Positions 46,135 through 55,650 are shown, numbered from the stretch's first letter. The stretch is 64,000 nt of DNA from Sulfobacillus thermosulfidooxidans DSM 9293 (GCF_900176145.1 NZ_FWWY01000001.1:1535819-1599818), one strand, 5' to 3'. Translations and numbers: made by a program. The notes: a model not told the origin generated them from the sequence alone.

Positions 46135-48210
46135 TTAGAGGGATAACGACGTAGAGGAAGATGGTTGTTGTTGGCCATCAATACTTTCCCCAGGCGCCAA
46201 AGGGGGAGCATCGAAAGCGAGACGTCCTGGCACAAATCGCATAATGGCCCATGTTGCAAGAAAGGTCAGTGTCAGCCGGATAATATCGGGCATAAGGACT
46301 GTGCTGTAACTTCCGGATAAGGCATAGCGCATGACATGAATTGCCCAGGTCATCGGTAAATAAGGGTGAATGACCGCAAAAAAGTGTGGCGACAATTCAA
46401 TGGGATACGTGCCGGCAGAACCCGAGAGTTGGATGACAAGTAAAACAATCGCAAATAAGCGGCCCCCATCTCCGAATTTTTCTACGAGCAGGCGCATAAT
46501 GGCCCACCAGGTCAATCCTACGAGCGTCATGATACCCCAAAAAGTGAGGGCATATCGGGGACTTAACGGTAATAGCCATAAAATCCCCGTGGTCAAAATG
46601 ACAATTTGGGCGAAGGCTAATCCTAACGAAACCCACTGACGCGTCCGCAGCCCTTTTTTGTCGCCCCCAGGCACTAATACCGTTACCACTAACGCGCCCA
46701 CCCACAGGGATAAGGCGAGAAAGTAGGGGGATAAACCGGTGCCATAATTGCCGGTCCCGCCAATATTGGTCATGTGAGTTTGAATGGGTTGACTGGCCCA
46801 GTTCAAAGGCTTTTTGGTTTGCTGTAAACCCTGCGCTAATGTCGATAAGTTATGGCTAATCGAAGGTATTGGGCTCATGAATTGGTTCACCGCTTGCGTG
46901 TATTGATCAAGATGGGATCCTAACGATGCGAGCGAATGATTCATGAGCACTGCCCCGTCGGTCAATTGGGCTAGCGAGCTTTGTAGTTGTTGGCTACCAG
47001 AACTGAGTTTCTGATTAGCCTGGGATAGCATTTGAGATCCTTGGGACAACGCCGCCGTCGCCGTGCTTAACGAAGTAGCCCCTTGCGTGAGAGTCGCTGT
47101 ACTTTGCTTGAGGGCATGGCTGGCGTCAGAGAGTTGTTGAGATTGACCGGCCAATGTGTTGAGCCCTTGACTTAACTGGCTGTTTTGTGTGGCTAAAGTT
47201 GTAGATAGTTGGGTGATTTGGGTCGAAGAGGCGCTTAACTGATTTAAAATAGCCGCCAACTCGCTGAGGTCGGCGGGATTGTTTGGGGCTTCTTGGGCTA
47301 AACGTTGAGCTTTGGCAATCAACGCGTGTTGTTGATCTAACGCCTGGGATAAACCCAAGGTGCCCTGCGACAATTTACTGCTATCACTTGCCAAGGTTGT
47401 GCTGCCTTGAGCCAGTTGGTTAAACTGACCGAAAAACGTATCGAGACCTTCTTGTTCCTGCATTAATCCCGTACTTAACTGATGAGTGTGTTGAGCAACA
47501 TTTGCCAAATGTTGGCTAAACTGCTCCGACTGCGTCGCGATGTGATGCATGCCTTGAGACAGTTTGACGAATCCGGTAGAAAGGGCGTGGCTACCTTGTG
47601 CCAGTTGCTGGCTGGCTGTGGTGAGTTGGGTTGCCGCCTGAGTTAAGGCTTGACCTCCTTCATTGATCCCTTGGACATGCTGGGCTAATTGGTGTGTGCC
47701 TTCATGGAGTTTTATTGCCCCGTGCTGTAAGAGGGTCATCGCTTGTAGTTCTTGATGAGCAATTTTCGTTTGAATTTGGCTGGTAACGTCTTGGGTAATG
47801 GAATCGGCTTCTCGGGTCATTAAGATACCGGTGAGATAGTTCGTACCAGGATCAACCGCATAGTCCAAGCTCGGGGCCTTATCCGTCAGCAGATCCCGGC
47901 TGTAATTGGGTGGAATCGTGATAATCATATCGACTTTGCCGGATTGCAATAGATTGTTCGCTTCTTTAACCTGAGAACCCGACAAAATATCAGTATGCCA
48001 ATTTTTAGGCAGACTCTTTATCAATTGCTGTCCTTCATGATGCCCTTTATAACCCTGGTCTTGGTTAATGATCGCTAAGGGTAAATCATTAAGGTGGCCA
48101 TAGGGATTCCAAAATGCACTTAAGTACGAGCCGCTGTACAACAGAGGAACGACAGCGACCGCAGCTAAAGCGAGCCATCCTTTCATCGTGTGTAATAATG
48201 GCGAACGCAA
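46135..48210 (-). CDS. YhgE/Pip-family membrane protein
   Basis: A 691-residue protein. It has one N-terminal helix, then an extracytoplasmic part containing LPLAIINQDQGY, typical of YhgE/Pip and ABC-2-like proteins. A long helical middle (residues about 190-470) repeats LxxG units such as LSQG and LTQA, like the coiled-coil arm of phage infection protein. Five helices end the protein. Relatives are phage receptors and ESX-secretion-linked proteins. TTG 48210 is seven bases behind AGGAGG. It has its own promoter and a TetR-type operator. Confidence 0.82.
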   Translation of the reverse strand: MRSPLLHTMKGWLALAAVAVVPLLYSGSYLSAFWNPYGHLNDLPLAIINQDQGYKGHHEGQQLIKSLPKNWHTDILSGSQVKEANNLLQSGKVDMIITIPPNYSRDLLTDKAPSLDYAVDPGTNYLTGILMTREADSITQDVTSQIQTKIAHQELQAMTLLQHGAIKLHEGTHQLAQHVQGINEGGQALTQAATQLTTASQQLAQGSHALSTGFVKLSQGMHHIATQSEQFSQHLANVAQHTHQLSTGLMQEQEGLDTFFGQFNQLAQGSTTLASDSSKLSQGTLGLSQALDQQHALIAKAQRLAQEAPNNPADLSELAAILNQLSASSTQITQLSTTLATQNSQLSQGLNTLAGQSQQLSDASHALKQSTATLTQGATSLSTATAALSQGSQMLSQANQKLSSGSQQLQSSLAQLTDGAVLMNHSLASLGSHLDQYTQAVNQFMSPIPSISHNLSTLAQGLQQTKKPLNWASQPIQTHMTNIGGTGNYGTGLSPYFLALSLWVGALVVTVLVPGGDKKGLRTRQWVSLGLAFAQIVILTTGILWLLPLSPRYALTFWGIMTLVGLTWWAIMRLLVEKFGDGGRLFAIVLLVIQLSGSAGTYPIELSPHFFAVIHPYLPMTWAIHVMRYALSGSYSTVLMPDIIRLTLTFLATWAIMRFVPGRLAFDAPPLAPGESIDGQQQPSSSTSLSL

Positions 48211-48230
48211 CGGGATACCTCCTCTCAATC

Positions 48231-48250
48231 TATACTGACTAGTCAGTATA
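48231..48250. promoter_or_regulatory. Perfect 20-bp palindromic operator (TetR type)
   Basis: TATACTGACTAGTCAGTATA is an exact palindrome, 21 bases upstream of the YhgE/Pip start, overlapping the promoter -10 by three bases. The upstream TetR gene is the obvious binding candidate. Confidence 0.88.
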
Positions 48251-48276
48251 ATAAGAGGCAAAAGAAGTCCGGTCAA
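48248..48276 (-). promoter_or_regulatory. Promoter for the YhgE/Pip gene
   Basis: On the minus strand TTGACC (48276-48271), 17 bases, then TATTAT (48253-48248). The -35 box overlaps the last codons of the tetR gene. The operator covers the transcription start. Confidence 0.8.
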
Positions 48277-48803
48277 GTGAATCGTGAGACAATAACATGA
48301 GCAATTTGATACAGGCTGTCTTTGTCTTGCGAACCGCTTTTTAGCGCATGCAAGGTGGGAACGGCAATCGCGCCAAACAAGGCGTAGGCGAGCCATTCCT
48401 TATGGCGATAGGGTTCTGGAATAAAGGCTGCCACGGGTTCGAGTAATTGGTCAAGAAATTCTCCGACTAATTTTTCCCGTTCGTGATCCCGCCACGCCTC
48501 ACTCAAAAATAGACCGAGAAAATCTTTTTCATCCCAAAAAAAGTCAATCCAGCGACATAACATGTTTTCCAATGACCCATTTTCCTTGAGGACCGATTCG
48601 GTGATTTGCCTTAAGCGCTGGGCACGAGATTCGAATAATGCGATCCACATAGCTTCTTTCGAGGCAAAATGATAATAAACCGAGCCTTTGGCAACATGAG
48701 AGCGCTGAGCAATACTGTCAACGGTGGCACGGTCATAGCCCATATCAGCAAATTCCTGCAAGGCTGCAGATAAAATGGCATCGCGTGCATTAGGTTTCGC
48801 CAA
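48273..48803 (-). CDS. TetR-family transcriptional repressor
   Basis: A 176-residue regulator. The helix-turn-helix is FADMGYDRATVDSIAQRSHV followed by AKGSVYYHFASKEAMW, the TetR signature. The C-terminal ligand domain is helical. TTG 48803 is nine bases behind AAGGAG; the ATG at 48830 would add ten residues upstream of the ribosome site. It most likely represses the downstream membrane protein by binding the palindrome at 48231. The ligand is unknown. Confidence 0.9.
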   Translation of the reverse strand: MAKPNARDAILSAALQEFADMGYDRATVDSIAQRSHVAKGSVYYHFASKEAMWIALFESRAQRLRQITESVLKENGSLENMLCRWIDFFWDEKDFLGLFLSEAWRDHEREKLVGEFLDQLLEPVAAFIPEPYRHKEWLAYALFGAIAVPTLHALKSGSQDKDSLYQIAHVIVSRFT

Positions 48804-48858
48804 TATATTCACATCTCCTTGCCGTATCATATTCTATTTGAACATAACCCTAACCTGT

Positions 48859-49641
48859 TTAAGATGATTGGGCAAGCTGGTTTGAGTGAATAACGCGGTA
48901 GAGCGCTAAAAAAGAGAGGGTCCAAAAGATGCCCGTAAAGCTGACAACGAGGTAATTAATAAGTTGTCCAGCCATTCCCCATGTGTGGGTCGCCCATAAA
49001 ATGAAGGTGATCAACAGAAGTTGCCCAGCGACTGCGGTCGCCACCACCTCGAAGGTCAAGAGCGCATACCGTCTTATATAAGCCATAGATTGCATGAGGA
49101 CCTTAATCCAGGGAAGTTTCGTCAAAAACAAAAGATTCATCATCCATAAGAGCCAAGCGCCTAAAATGAGTGCGATAACGCTCCCGATAATCGCTAAGAC
49201 TATGAGAGTCTGAGAGAGGGTCATGGCCGAATGAAGTGCCAGATAAATAAGTCCAGTAATGAGGGCCCAGGTTATTAAGGCTATAATGCTCGACAGAATA
49301 AAGCCATATCCCCGCATGAAATACCGGATCCCGTTCTTGAGAAATGTCAGAACGTGAAGCGAGTTTCCCATGATGGCTTCGGCTAAAGTGCCATAGAATG
49401 CGGCCAGGTAATAGGGGAAAAGAAAGAGAACAAAGACAATGACGGTGGCGATCAATTCCGGGGACATTGAAGACGTGTCGGGTCCTGAACCTAGCATGTT
49501 TGCGAGTGCGTTGACGCTCAAGGCGGCCACAATCATAGCCGTTACCACGATGAACACGAATTGCCATAAATAAATCCAAAAAATTTGGGGATGTTTCCGT
49601 AGACTGTTCCAGCTAAGACGATAAATTGTGGGGTACACCAT
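48859..49641 (-). CDS. Polytopic membrane protein of unknown function
   Basis: A 260-residue protein with six hydrophobic helices. The pattern resembles DUF7847/GlpQ-membrane-domain proteins (YRLSWNSLRKHPQIFWIYLW at the start), but no motif is decisive. It is upstream of tetR on the same strand. Confidence 0.6.
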   Translation of the reverse strand: MVYPTIYRLSWNSLRKHPQIFWIYLWQFVFIVVTAMIVAALSVNALANMLGSGPDTSSMSPELIATVIVFVLFLFPYYLAAFYGTLAEAIMGNSLHVLTFLKNGIRYFMRGYGFILSSIIALITWALITGLIYLALHSAMTLSQTLIVLAIIGSVIALILGAWLLWMMNLLFLTKLPWIKVLMQSMAYIRRYALLTFEVVATAVAGQLLLITFILWATHTWGMAGQLINYLVVSFTGIFWTLSFLALYRVIHSNQLAQSS

Positions 49642-49902
49642 ATCCCTCGATTCGTGATTTTTCTTGTTTCATGGTATCAGGAAGTTCGGTGATAATCAGG
49701 GATTTTCGCAAGTCAGTTTATGAAATCTTACGCTTGGTTATCCAGATTGCTCAAGGACTTATTGAATTACGAAAAACTTGAATCATGGAAGGCAGGATGA
49801 GAGGGAGAGGGCAGCACCCAGGCAAATTCGCCTAACACAATCTGAGCGTTCAGGAGTTTGTGATACCATTAATAGAGAACGGATTTGGTAAGGAGGATGG
49901 GT

Positions 49903-50991
49903 ATGCATCGATTGGCCAAGGCTAAAGAGCGCCTCGGCAAAGAGAATGCCGTAATGTTCTTGTCTCCCGGCGATGATTTTCGCTATCTCTTGTCATGGTC
50001 TCCGTTAGGCGACGAACGCTTAACATTTCTCGGGGTATCTGGCGATGAGGTGGCCTTAGTGATTGCGTCGGTGAATGCACAAGAGGCACGGGAGCATGTG
50101 GGAGCGGCTATTTCGGTCTATGCGTTCACAGACCAGGAAGGGCCAGAAGCAACCTTGCAAAAAGTCTTTGGGGAGATTGCTTCGAGAGCACAAACCATTT
50201 ATATCTCCGATGATGCCCGCTTCGACCATGTCGAGCAACTGCGACATGCCCTGCAGTTGCAAAAGCCGTTGTTGACCGCTTCTCAACTGATGGCTCCTTG
50301 GCGTATGGCGAAAGATCCGGATGAAATCGAAAAGTTAAAAGCATGCCAAGCCATTAATGATCAAGCCATGTTAGCCGGATTGGCGGCCATTCGCGTGGGG
50401 ATGACGGAGATGGAATTGCAAGATATTATTCGCCGGGCGTTTATGGCCAATGGTGCCGATCGGGATGCATTTATTATCGTGGCGGCTGGTTCTCATAGCG
50501 CTCTGCCTCATCACACTCCCGATCAAACGGTAATTGCGGAAGGGCCGGTTTTGCTAGACATCGGGTGCTTTAAAGATGGCTATGCGTCAGATATGACCCG
50601 GGTGGCTTATGTCGGCACGCCGTCTGAGGATTTTGTTCATGTCCACCGTATTGTGAATCAGGCTGTAGAAGCGGGAATTGCGAAGGCTCGCGCCTTTGCC
50701 GAAGCCCAAAGTATTGATCATGCGGCCCGGCGCGTTATAGAAGATGCGGGCTACGGAACATATTTTGTTCATCGGTTAGGACACGGTATTGGACTGTCTG
50801 TTCACGAACCCCCTTCGATTATGGCAGGCAATCCGATTAAGGTGCCGCTTTACTCGGCGTTTTCCATTGAGCCGGGCATTTATCTGCCCAAACGCTTTGG
50901 GGTGCGCTTGGAAGAAGTCGTTATTGCATATCCCGATCATGCCGAGGTTTTATCCGCTGTTCCACGTGATATCTACCAGGTGAAAAGATAA
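49903..50991 (+). CDS. M24-family Xaa-Pro peptidase
   Basis: A 362-residue aminopeptidase P/prolidase-type enzyme. The metal ligands are in LLDIGCFKDGYASDMTR (two Asp), GHGIGLSVHE (His), SIEPGIY (Glu) and VRLEEVV (Glu). The N-terminal creatinase-like domain spans about 1-125. It removes N-terminal residues from proline-containing peptides. ATG 49903 follows AAGGAGG by six bases. It starts a plus-strand run that continues into bcp. Confidence 0.9.
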   Translation: MHRLAKAKERLGKENAVMFLSPGDDFRYLLSWSPLGDERLTFLGVSGDEVALVIASVNAQEAREHVGAAISVYAFTDQEGPEATLQKVFGEIASRAQTIYISDDARFDHVEQLRHALQLQKPLLTASQLMAPWRMAKDPDEIEKLKACQAINDQAMLAGLAAIRVGMTEMELQDIIRRAFMANGADRDAFIIVAAGSHSALPHHTPDQTVIAEGPVLLDIGCFKDGYASDMTRVAYVGTPSEDFVHVHRIVNQAVEAGIAKARAFAEAQSIDHAARRVIEDAGYGTYFVHRLGHGIGLSVHEPPSIMAGNPIKVPLYSAFSIEPGIYLPKRFGVRLEEVVIAYPDHAEVLSAVPRDIYQVKR

Positions 50992-51070
50992 CGGCATGGC
51001 AGTGCCGGATAATTTGTGATATGACGATGTAATCGGTCAGAGGAAGACCAGGAATAGGAGATGATGAGTA

Positions 51071-51568
51071 GTGGCCGCAAAAACCGAAGCATATACTCAA
51101 GATAACATGGTAGGCCAAGTGGCTCCAGATTTCACATTAGACGGCACGAATGGTACGGTGCATTTGTCAGAACTCCGTGGACAAGTGGTGGTATTGTATT
51201 TCTATCCGCGGGATAACACGCCTGGGTGCACGACCGAAGCCTGTGATTTTCGTGACATGATCCACGAATTTACGCAAGTGAACGCGATCGTACTCGGCGT
51301 CAGCACCGATTCGTTGACCAGCCATGAAAAATTTACGGCCAAATACCAACTTCCCTTTAACTTGTTGTCGGATCCCAATGCTGAAGTGGCTAATCTTTAT
51401 GGGGTCTATAAACAAAAGAACATGTATGGAAAAATTTCGTATGGCATTGAGCGCTCGACCTTTATCATTGACCAAGATGGGATTATCCGTTATGTCTTTC
51501 GCAAGGTCAAGGTGCCAGGGCATGTGGAGCAAGTGAAAGAGTTGGTGAATAGTTTAACGCGTGAGTAA
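51071..51568 (+). CDS. bcp: Peroxiredoxin, Bcp/PrxQ family
   Basis: A 165-residue thiol peroxidase. The peroxidatic and resolving Cys are C53 and C58 in PGCTTEACDF, the Bcp spacing. It reduces hydrogen and alkyl peroxides using thioredoxin. The N-terminal domain starts VGQVAPDFTLDGTNG. GTG 51071 follows AGGAG at slightly long spacing. The end overlaps the nth start by eight bases. Confidence 0.93.
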   Translation: MAAKTEAYTQDNMVGQVAPDFTLDGTNGTVHLSELRGQVVVLYFYPRDNTPGCTTEACDFRDMIHEFTQVNAIVLGVSTDSLTSHEKFTAKYQLPFNLLSDPNAEVANLYGVYKQKNMYGKISYGIERSTFIIDQDGIIRYVFRKVKVPGHVEQVKELVNSLTRE

Positions 51569-52226
51569 TCAGTCCAGTCCCAAATTACAGATCGAAACCA
51601 TTTTACGGATCTTTTCTGAACTTTATCCGAATCCCACGACGGAATTGATCCACGATGGACCGTGGCAACTTCTTGTTGCCACCATATTGTCCGCGCAGTG
51701 TACCGACAAGCGGGTCAATATGATTACTCCGCGTATTTTTGCCCGGTTTCCTGCTCCAGAAGATTTGGCTAAGGCAAGTCCAACAGAAGTCGAAATGGTC
51801 ATTAAAGATTGCGGGCTTTTTCATAATAAAGCCCGCAATCTCATCGCCACGGCGAAACGGATTGTGGAAGACTATAGCGGCCAGGTCCCTTCTGACCGGG
51901 AGGCATTGATGACCTTGCCCGGGGTCGGGCGTAAAACTGCTAATGTCGTTTTAGCAAACTGTTTTGGCGTTGATGCTATTGCTGTGGATACCCATGTGTT
52001 TCGGTTAGCTCACCGTTTAGGGTGGTCTCAGGCTAAAGATGTTCAGGGGACGGAAGAAGATTTGATGCGGGTCATCCCGCAAAAGCTATGGGCCAAAGCC
52101 CACCACTGGTTGATATTTCATGGACGGCGCGTTTGTTCAGCGAAACATCCGGATTGTGAGAAGTGTCCCATTCAAGGTCTATGTCCCCAAATCGGGGTTT
52201 CTCGAGTGAAAAAGGAGTCGAGTTGA
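51561..52226 (+). CDS. nth: Endonuclease III
   Basis: A 221-residue DNA glycosylase/AP lyase. The helix-hairpin-helix LPGVGRKTANVVL holds the catalytic Lys, and VDTHVFR holds the Asp. The C-terminal [4Fe-4S] ligands are CSAKHPDCEKCPIQGLC (C-x6-C-x2-C-x5-C). It excises oxidised pyrimidines. GTG 51561 starts inside bcp, so translation is coupled. Confidence 0.95.
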   Translation: MSNQSSPKLQIETILRIFSELYPNPTTELIHDGPWQLLVATILSAQCTDKRVNMITPRIFARFPAPEDLAKASPTEVEMVIKDCGLFHNKARNLIATAKRIVEDYSGQVPSDREALMTLPGVGRKTANVVLANCFGVDAIAVDTHVFRLAHRLGWSQAKDVQGTEEDLMRVIPQKLWAKAHHWLIFHGRRVCSAKHPDCEKCPIQGLCPQIGVSRVKKESS

Positions 52227-52227
52227 T

Positions 52228-52575
52228 ATGCTAGCGCTGGTTTCTGATTTGTTTTTTGCCGATCGTATTATTCGGATTGGGCAGACGGTGAATGAAGACG
52301 TGCATGTTTATCATTCACAAGAGGAATTTAAAAGCGCAGTCATGAAGGACCATCCTTCCGTAGCCATTGTGGAATTGCCTCTATTAGATGACTCTGACCT
52401 CACATGGATTGCAAAAATTCCCCATGTGGCCGGTTATGGTCCGCATGTCGACCGTGATCGATTTGCCAAAGCCCGGGCCTATGGAATCCACCCGTTATGG
52501 GCAAACTCCGCCTTAATCCAAAAGCTCGGCCCCTGGTTACTTTCCCTGCGAAATAATGAGGCGGGATTTCAATAG
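52228..52575 (+). CDS. Receiver-like hypothetical protein (115 aa)
   Basis: The fold looks like a response-regulator receiver: LALVSDLFFADRIIRIG, VAIVELPLLDDSDL and a final HPLWANSALIQKLGPWLL. The phospho-acceptor is uncertain, since the expected Asp position is Glu in VELP. It may be a degenerate receiver. It starts one base after nth. Confidence 0.5.
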   Translation: MLALVSDLFFADRIIRIGQTVNEDVHVYHSQEEFKSAVMKDHPSVAIVELPLLDDSDLTWIAKIPHVAGYGPHVDRDRFAKARAYGIHPLWANSALIQKLGPWLLSLRNNEAGFQ

Positions 52576-52633
52576 CCGTGCTGAGTGAGAGGTAAAGAGG
52601 AATCAGGGCAATGGATGAAGGGGCGGATGGATC

Positions 52634-53503
52634 ATGCGTGCCGTGGTATTTGGAGGCGGCGGAATTCTTGGGGTTGCGGCTATTGGGATTTTACAAGCAT
52701 TAGAAGAGATGCACTTACGTCCCGATATAATCGTTGGCACCTCATCTGGAGCCATTATCGGCGCCTTATATGCCTTGGGATGGAATGCTCAGGACTTACG
52801 TGATTTGGCTTTGCGAGTTCGGCGCAAAGACATGATTTGGAATTGGCGGCGAATGGGTCGGACATTATTAACCCGCCATACGTTAGCCGAATCCATCTTG
52901 GATCCGGAACCTTTTTGGAGTAAATTGCGCCAATACGTGGGACACCAGACTTTTGCTGATGCTAAAATTCCTCTGTACGTTGTAACCACGTCACTGACAC
53001 ACCGGACGAGTGTGGTTTTTGGATCGACCATACCCCCGGGCTTTCATGAACTTCCCCATGTCTTTTGGGTAGACGGTAAAGAACAAGAAATTTTTTCTGT
53101 GATTCGCGCGTCTTCTGCGATTCCTGGCTTCTTTCCACCGGAGCGTATTGCCGATATGATATTAGTAGACGGGGGCATGACTGATGACTTTCCGTTGGAC
53201 GTGGCGCAAGCGGCCGGCGCGACCCATGCTTTGGGGCTCTGGATTGATGAACCCGTGCGCTGGCAGGTACCGAGTCCCAGCCCACATCTTTTGCAGGTGC
53301 TAAACGAAAGTGTCGCCGCCACGATTCATCATATGACGCTTTTGAAGAAGAATACCGTGACAATCCCTTACATCTTGATTCGGCTCGAAATGGATCACCA
53401 CGCCGACATGGCACGGATTCCTCATATTATTCGTACAGGCTATGAACAAACCATCGCACGGCAGCATGAAATCTTAACGGAATTTGGTGGCCATCACCCA
53501 TGA
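52634..53503 (+). CDS. Patatin-like phospholipase
   Basis: A 289-residue lipid hydrolase. GGGGILGVAAIG is the oxyanion loop, GTSSGA holds the catalytic Ser, and DGGMTDDFPLD the catalytic Asp. It has a Ser-Asp dyad. It has no signal peptide, so it acts inside the cell, probably on phospholipids. It overlaps the GGDEF start by four bases (ATGA). Confidence 0.9.
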   Translation: MRAVVFGGGGILGVAAIGILQALEEMHLRPDIIVGTSSGAIIGALYALGWNAQDLRDLALRVRRKDMIWNWRRMGRTLLTRHTLAESILDPEPFWSKLRQYVGHQTFADAKIPLYVVTTSLTHRTSVVFGSTIPPGFHELPHVFWVDGKEQEIFSVIRASSAIPGFFPPERIADMILVDGGMTDDFPLDVAQAAGATHALGLWIDEPVRWQVPSPSPHLLQVLNESVAATIHHMTLLKKNTVTIPYILIRLEMDHHADMARIPHIIRTGYEQTIARQHEILTEFGGHHP

Positions 53504-54531
53504 AAAGCCATGACGATAGCGGCGGAATTCCTGCCGGGAAGGGATTGTCCATCATGGAAGATCGCGATCTTCAATTTGCGTTGACGACACTGATTCGAGA
53601 ATCGCGTCATTGGGCATCGGTTCATCGTGGATTGGAATTATTTTACCGGGCAAGGGATTTGTTGAAGGAACACTATCATGTCGATAGCGGCTATTTTGTC
53701 TACAAGAAAACGGCAGGATGGGGAACGAAAAGCGAGCAACAATTTCGTGTCTATGCGCCGTGGGGAATACTGCCGGGCTGTGAAAAAGTCTTGCAGAAAG
53801 AAGTCGACAGGCAGCTTCTTATGAGTCCCAATCCCTTGCAGCATGTCAGTGAAGATTGGCTGAATATTCTTGACGTGCCGCATCCAGTACAAAAAAGGTG
53901 GCAAACTTGGGGCGTCCAAACAGGGGGCTCATGGCTGCTTTATATTGGTCAAGATCCAGTCGGTCTCATGGTACTGCGCCGGCGGATTCTCAAAACGGAT
54001 GATGGGTTATTGATGAGTTTAGTTGCCCGGCAAGTGTCATTGGTGATGGAATTATTGCGGTACCGACGCGCGGCAGAAGAAGCCAGCCAACAAGATCCGT
54101 TGACTGGCGTTTTCAACCGACGGGGCGCTATGATGCGTATTGAGACTTTAGTGCGGGTGCGTCAAGCTCATGATCACTGGGTTTTTGTTATTTTTGATGT
54201 TAACCATTTTAAAGAGATTAACGATCAGCGGGGCCATCCCCAAGGCGATCGGGTTTTAAAGAACGTGGCTCAGATTCTGTCATCGGATCTGCGCGAAGGA
54301 GATATTTGTGGGCGCTGGGGTGGCGACGAGTTTGTGGTTCTGTTAAAAAGCCCGGAGGCTCTAGCACCGGAGATTGTTTCCCGGCTGAAAACCAAGGTGG
54401 CTACGACACTGCGTAATGTGTCGGTGAGCGCGGGATGGGCCATTTGGGGGATAGATGGGACGAGCTTCGATGACGTTTATCATGTAGCAGATCGCCGGTT
54501 ATACCAAGATAAAAAGATATCTTCTTCATAA
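53500..54531 (+). CDS. GGDEF-domain diguanylate cyclase with GAF-like sensor
   Basis: A 343-residue protein. Residues 1-195 look like a GAF-type sensor. The cyclase begins QQDPLTGVFNRRGA, then VIFDVNHFKEINDQRGHPQG, and GRWGGDEF with all active residues near 273. The upstream RxxD (REGD, five residues before GGDEF) is the product-inhibition I-site. It makes c-di-GMP from GTP. Translation is coupled to patatin by a four-base overlap. Confidence 0.9.
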   Translation: MKSHDDSGGIPAGKGLSIMEDRDLQFALTTLIRESRHWASVHRGLELFYRARDLLKEHYHVDSGYFVYKKTAGWGTKSEQQFRVYAPWGILPGCEKVLQKEVDRQLLMSPNPLQHVSEDWLNILDVPHPVQKRWQTWGVQTGGSWLLYIGQDPVGLMVLRRRILKTDDGLLMSLVARQVSLVMELLRYRRAAEEASQQDPLTGVFNRRGAMMRIETLVRVRQAHDHWVFVIFDVNHFKEINDQRGHPQGDRVLKNVAQILSSDLREGDICGRWGGDEFVVLLKSPEALAPEIVSRLKTKVATTLRNVSVSAGWAIWGIDGTSFDDVYHVADRRLYQDKKISSS

Positions 54532-54556
54532 AAATATGGGATAGGAGTGGTGCGTC

Positions 54557-55339
54557 ATGAAGACACCGCACGCTGTGATTGTGGGAATGGGACAATTAGG
54601 AAGAACGTTAGGCGAAGGACTCTTAATGCAGGGAATCACTGTGACGCCCGTTTTGCGTTCAACAGCCATTGATTCCTCACTCAACCCAGAAACGGTCATT
54701 GTGGCCACCGGGGAAGACGACTTGGCGGGGGCTTTGGAACGGCTTCCCCAAAGTTGGAAAAGCCAGCCTTCCATTGTCTTATTGCAAAATGAATTGTTGC
54801 CGCCACAATGGGAAAATCATGGTGTGTCCCAGCCCACCATTTTTGTGGTGTGGTTTGAACGAAAACCCGGGAAATTAATTACTCCGCTCTTGCCATCCAT
54901 TGTCTTTGGTCCTCAACAAGACATTATTCAATCGGCCATGGATCATTTAGGGATTCCCTGTGAGATTGCTGCTGGTGAAGACGATATTTTGACACAATTG
55001 GTCATTAAGAATGCCTATATTTGGACCACAAATATTTCAAGTCTTTTTGTAGGGCCGTTAACAACGGGCGTGTTACATGATGAGCATGCCTCATTAGTGG
55101 ATAGTTTGATAAAGGAAACTGTTGCAGTCCAGGAAGCGATTATCGGCCGCTCATTCGATTTTGAAAAAATTGTATCACGGGTGAATCAAGCATTGCTGTC
55201 GGATCCGCTGCATAATGCGGGGGGACGGAGTGCTAAAAGACGTCTGGAACGTTTCTTAGCGCATGCGCACAATGCGGGTATTTCGGTTCCGCAGGCGCAA
55301 TTGATTGCAGAACGTCAAGGAATTACGCCGCGGGCTTAA
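54557..55339 (+). CDS. Rossmann-fold reductase, ketopantoate-reductase-like
   Basis: A 260-residue protein. The N-terminal GMGQLG is a Rossmann nucleotide motif. The C-terminal half KNAYIWTTNISSLF and LIKETVAVQEAI resembles PanE/ApbA proteins, with a possible catalytic Lys in VIKNAY. The second Gly is altered relative to the normal GxGxxG and the N-terminal part is short, so the substrate may differ. Ends the run starting at bcp. Confidence 0.6.
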   Translation: MKTPHAVIVGMGQLGRTLGEGLLMQGITVTPVLRSTAIDSSLNPETVIVATGEDDLAGALERLPQSWKSQPSIVLLQNELLPPQWENHGVSQPTIFVVWFERKPGKLITPLLPSIVFGPQQDIIQSAMDHLGIPCEIAAGEDDILTQLVIKNAYIWTTNISSLFVGPLTTGVLHDEHASLVDSLIKETVAVQEAIIGRSFDFEKIVSRVNQALLSDPLHNAGGRSAKRRLERFLAHAHNAGISVPQAQLIAERQGITPRA

Positions 55340-55415
55340 TTCCAGCGATTTTAGGCAGTTTTCGGCATTGGCATCCCATTTCTCATAAATTTTTTGCGTT
55401 TTACGGCGATCTCCA

Positions 55416-55445
55416 TTGACATCCATGCGAAGACTTGCATATAGT
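55416..55445 (+). promoter_or_regulatory. Promoter for the M-box transcript
   Basis: TTGACA (55416-55421), 18 bases, then TATAGT (55440-55445). The M-box begins about 15-20 bases downstream. Confidence 0.75.
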
Positions 55446-55462
55446 TAGATTGCAAATGAAAT

Positions 55463-55640
55463 AAAGTCCTCGTTAGGCGAGGCGTCTACATCAACACAGG
55501 CCACTGCTCCGAACCGTCCAAAGACGCTAAGGAGTAGAACAGAGGTTGCCGGATTAAGGCTTCTTCCAAGGTGGCTGAATCTTATCAAGGTTCTCACGTG
55601 ATGTAGTGCCGAAGCTCCACCAGGGGGATTACGGTGATTT
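55463..55640 (+). promoter_or_regulatory. M-box (ykoK leader) magnesium riboswitch
   Basis: The diagnostic blocks are in order: TCCTCGTTAGGCGAGGC near 55468, ACACAGGCCACTGC near 55494, CCGTCCAAAGACGC near 55513, GTTGCCGGATTAAGGC (55545-55560), then AGTGCCGAAGCTCC near 55605. These match the Mg2+-sensing M-box. It is followed by a terminator, so high Mg2+ would stop transcription. It leads to an NRAMP-related transporter, the known context in clostridia. Confidence 0.92.
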
Positions 55641-55650
55641 ATGACCATGT

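Noticed and set aside
46900-47700. Periodic sequence in the Pip gene that looks like DNA repeats or a CRISPR-like array
   Set aside because: The period comes from LxxG/LSQG heptad-like coding repeats typical of YhgE/Pip proteins; units are not identical in DNA.
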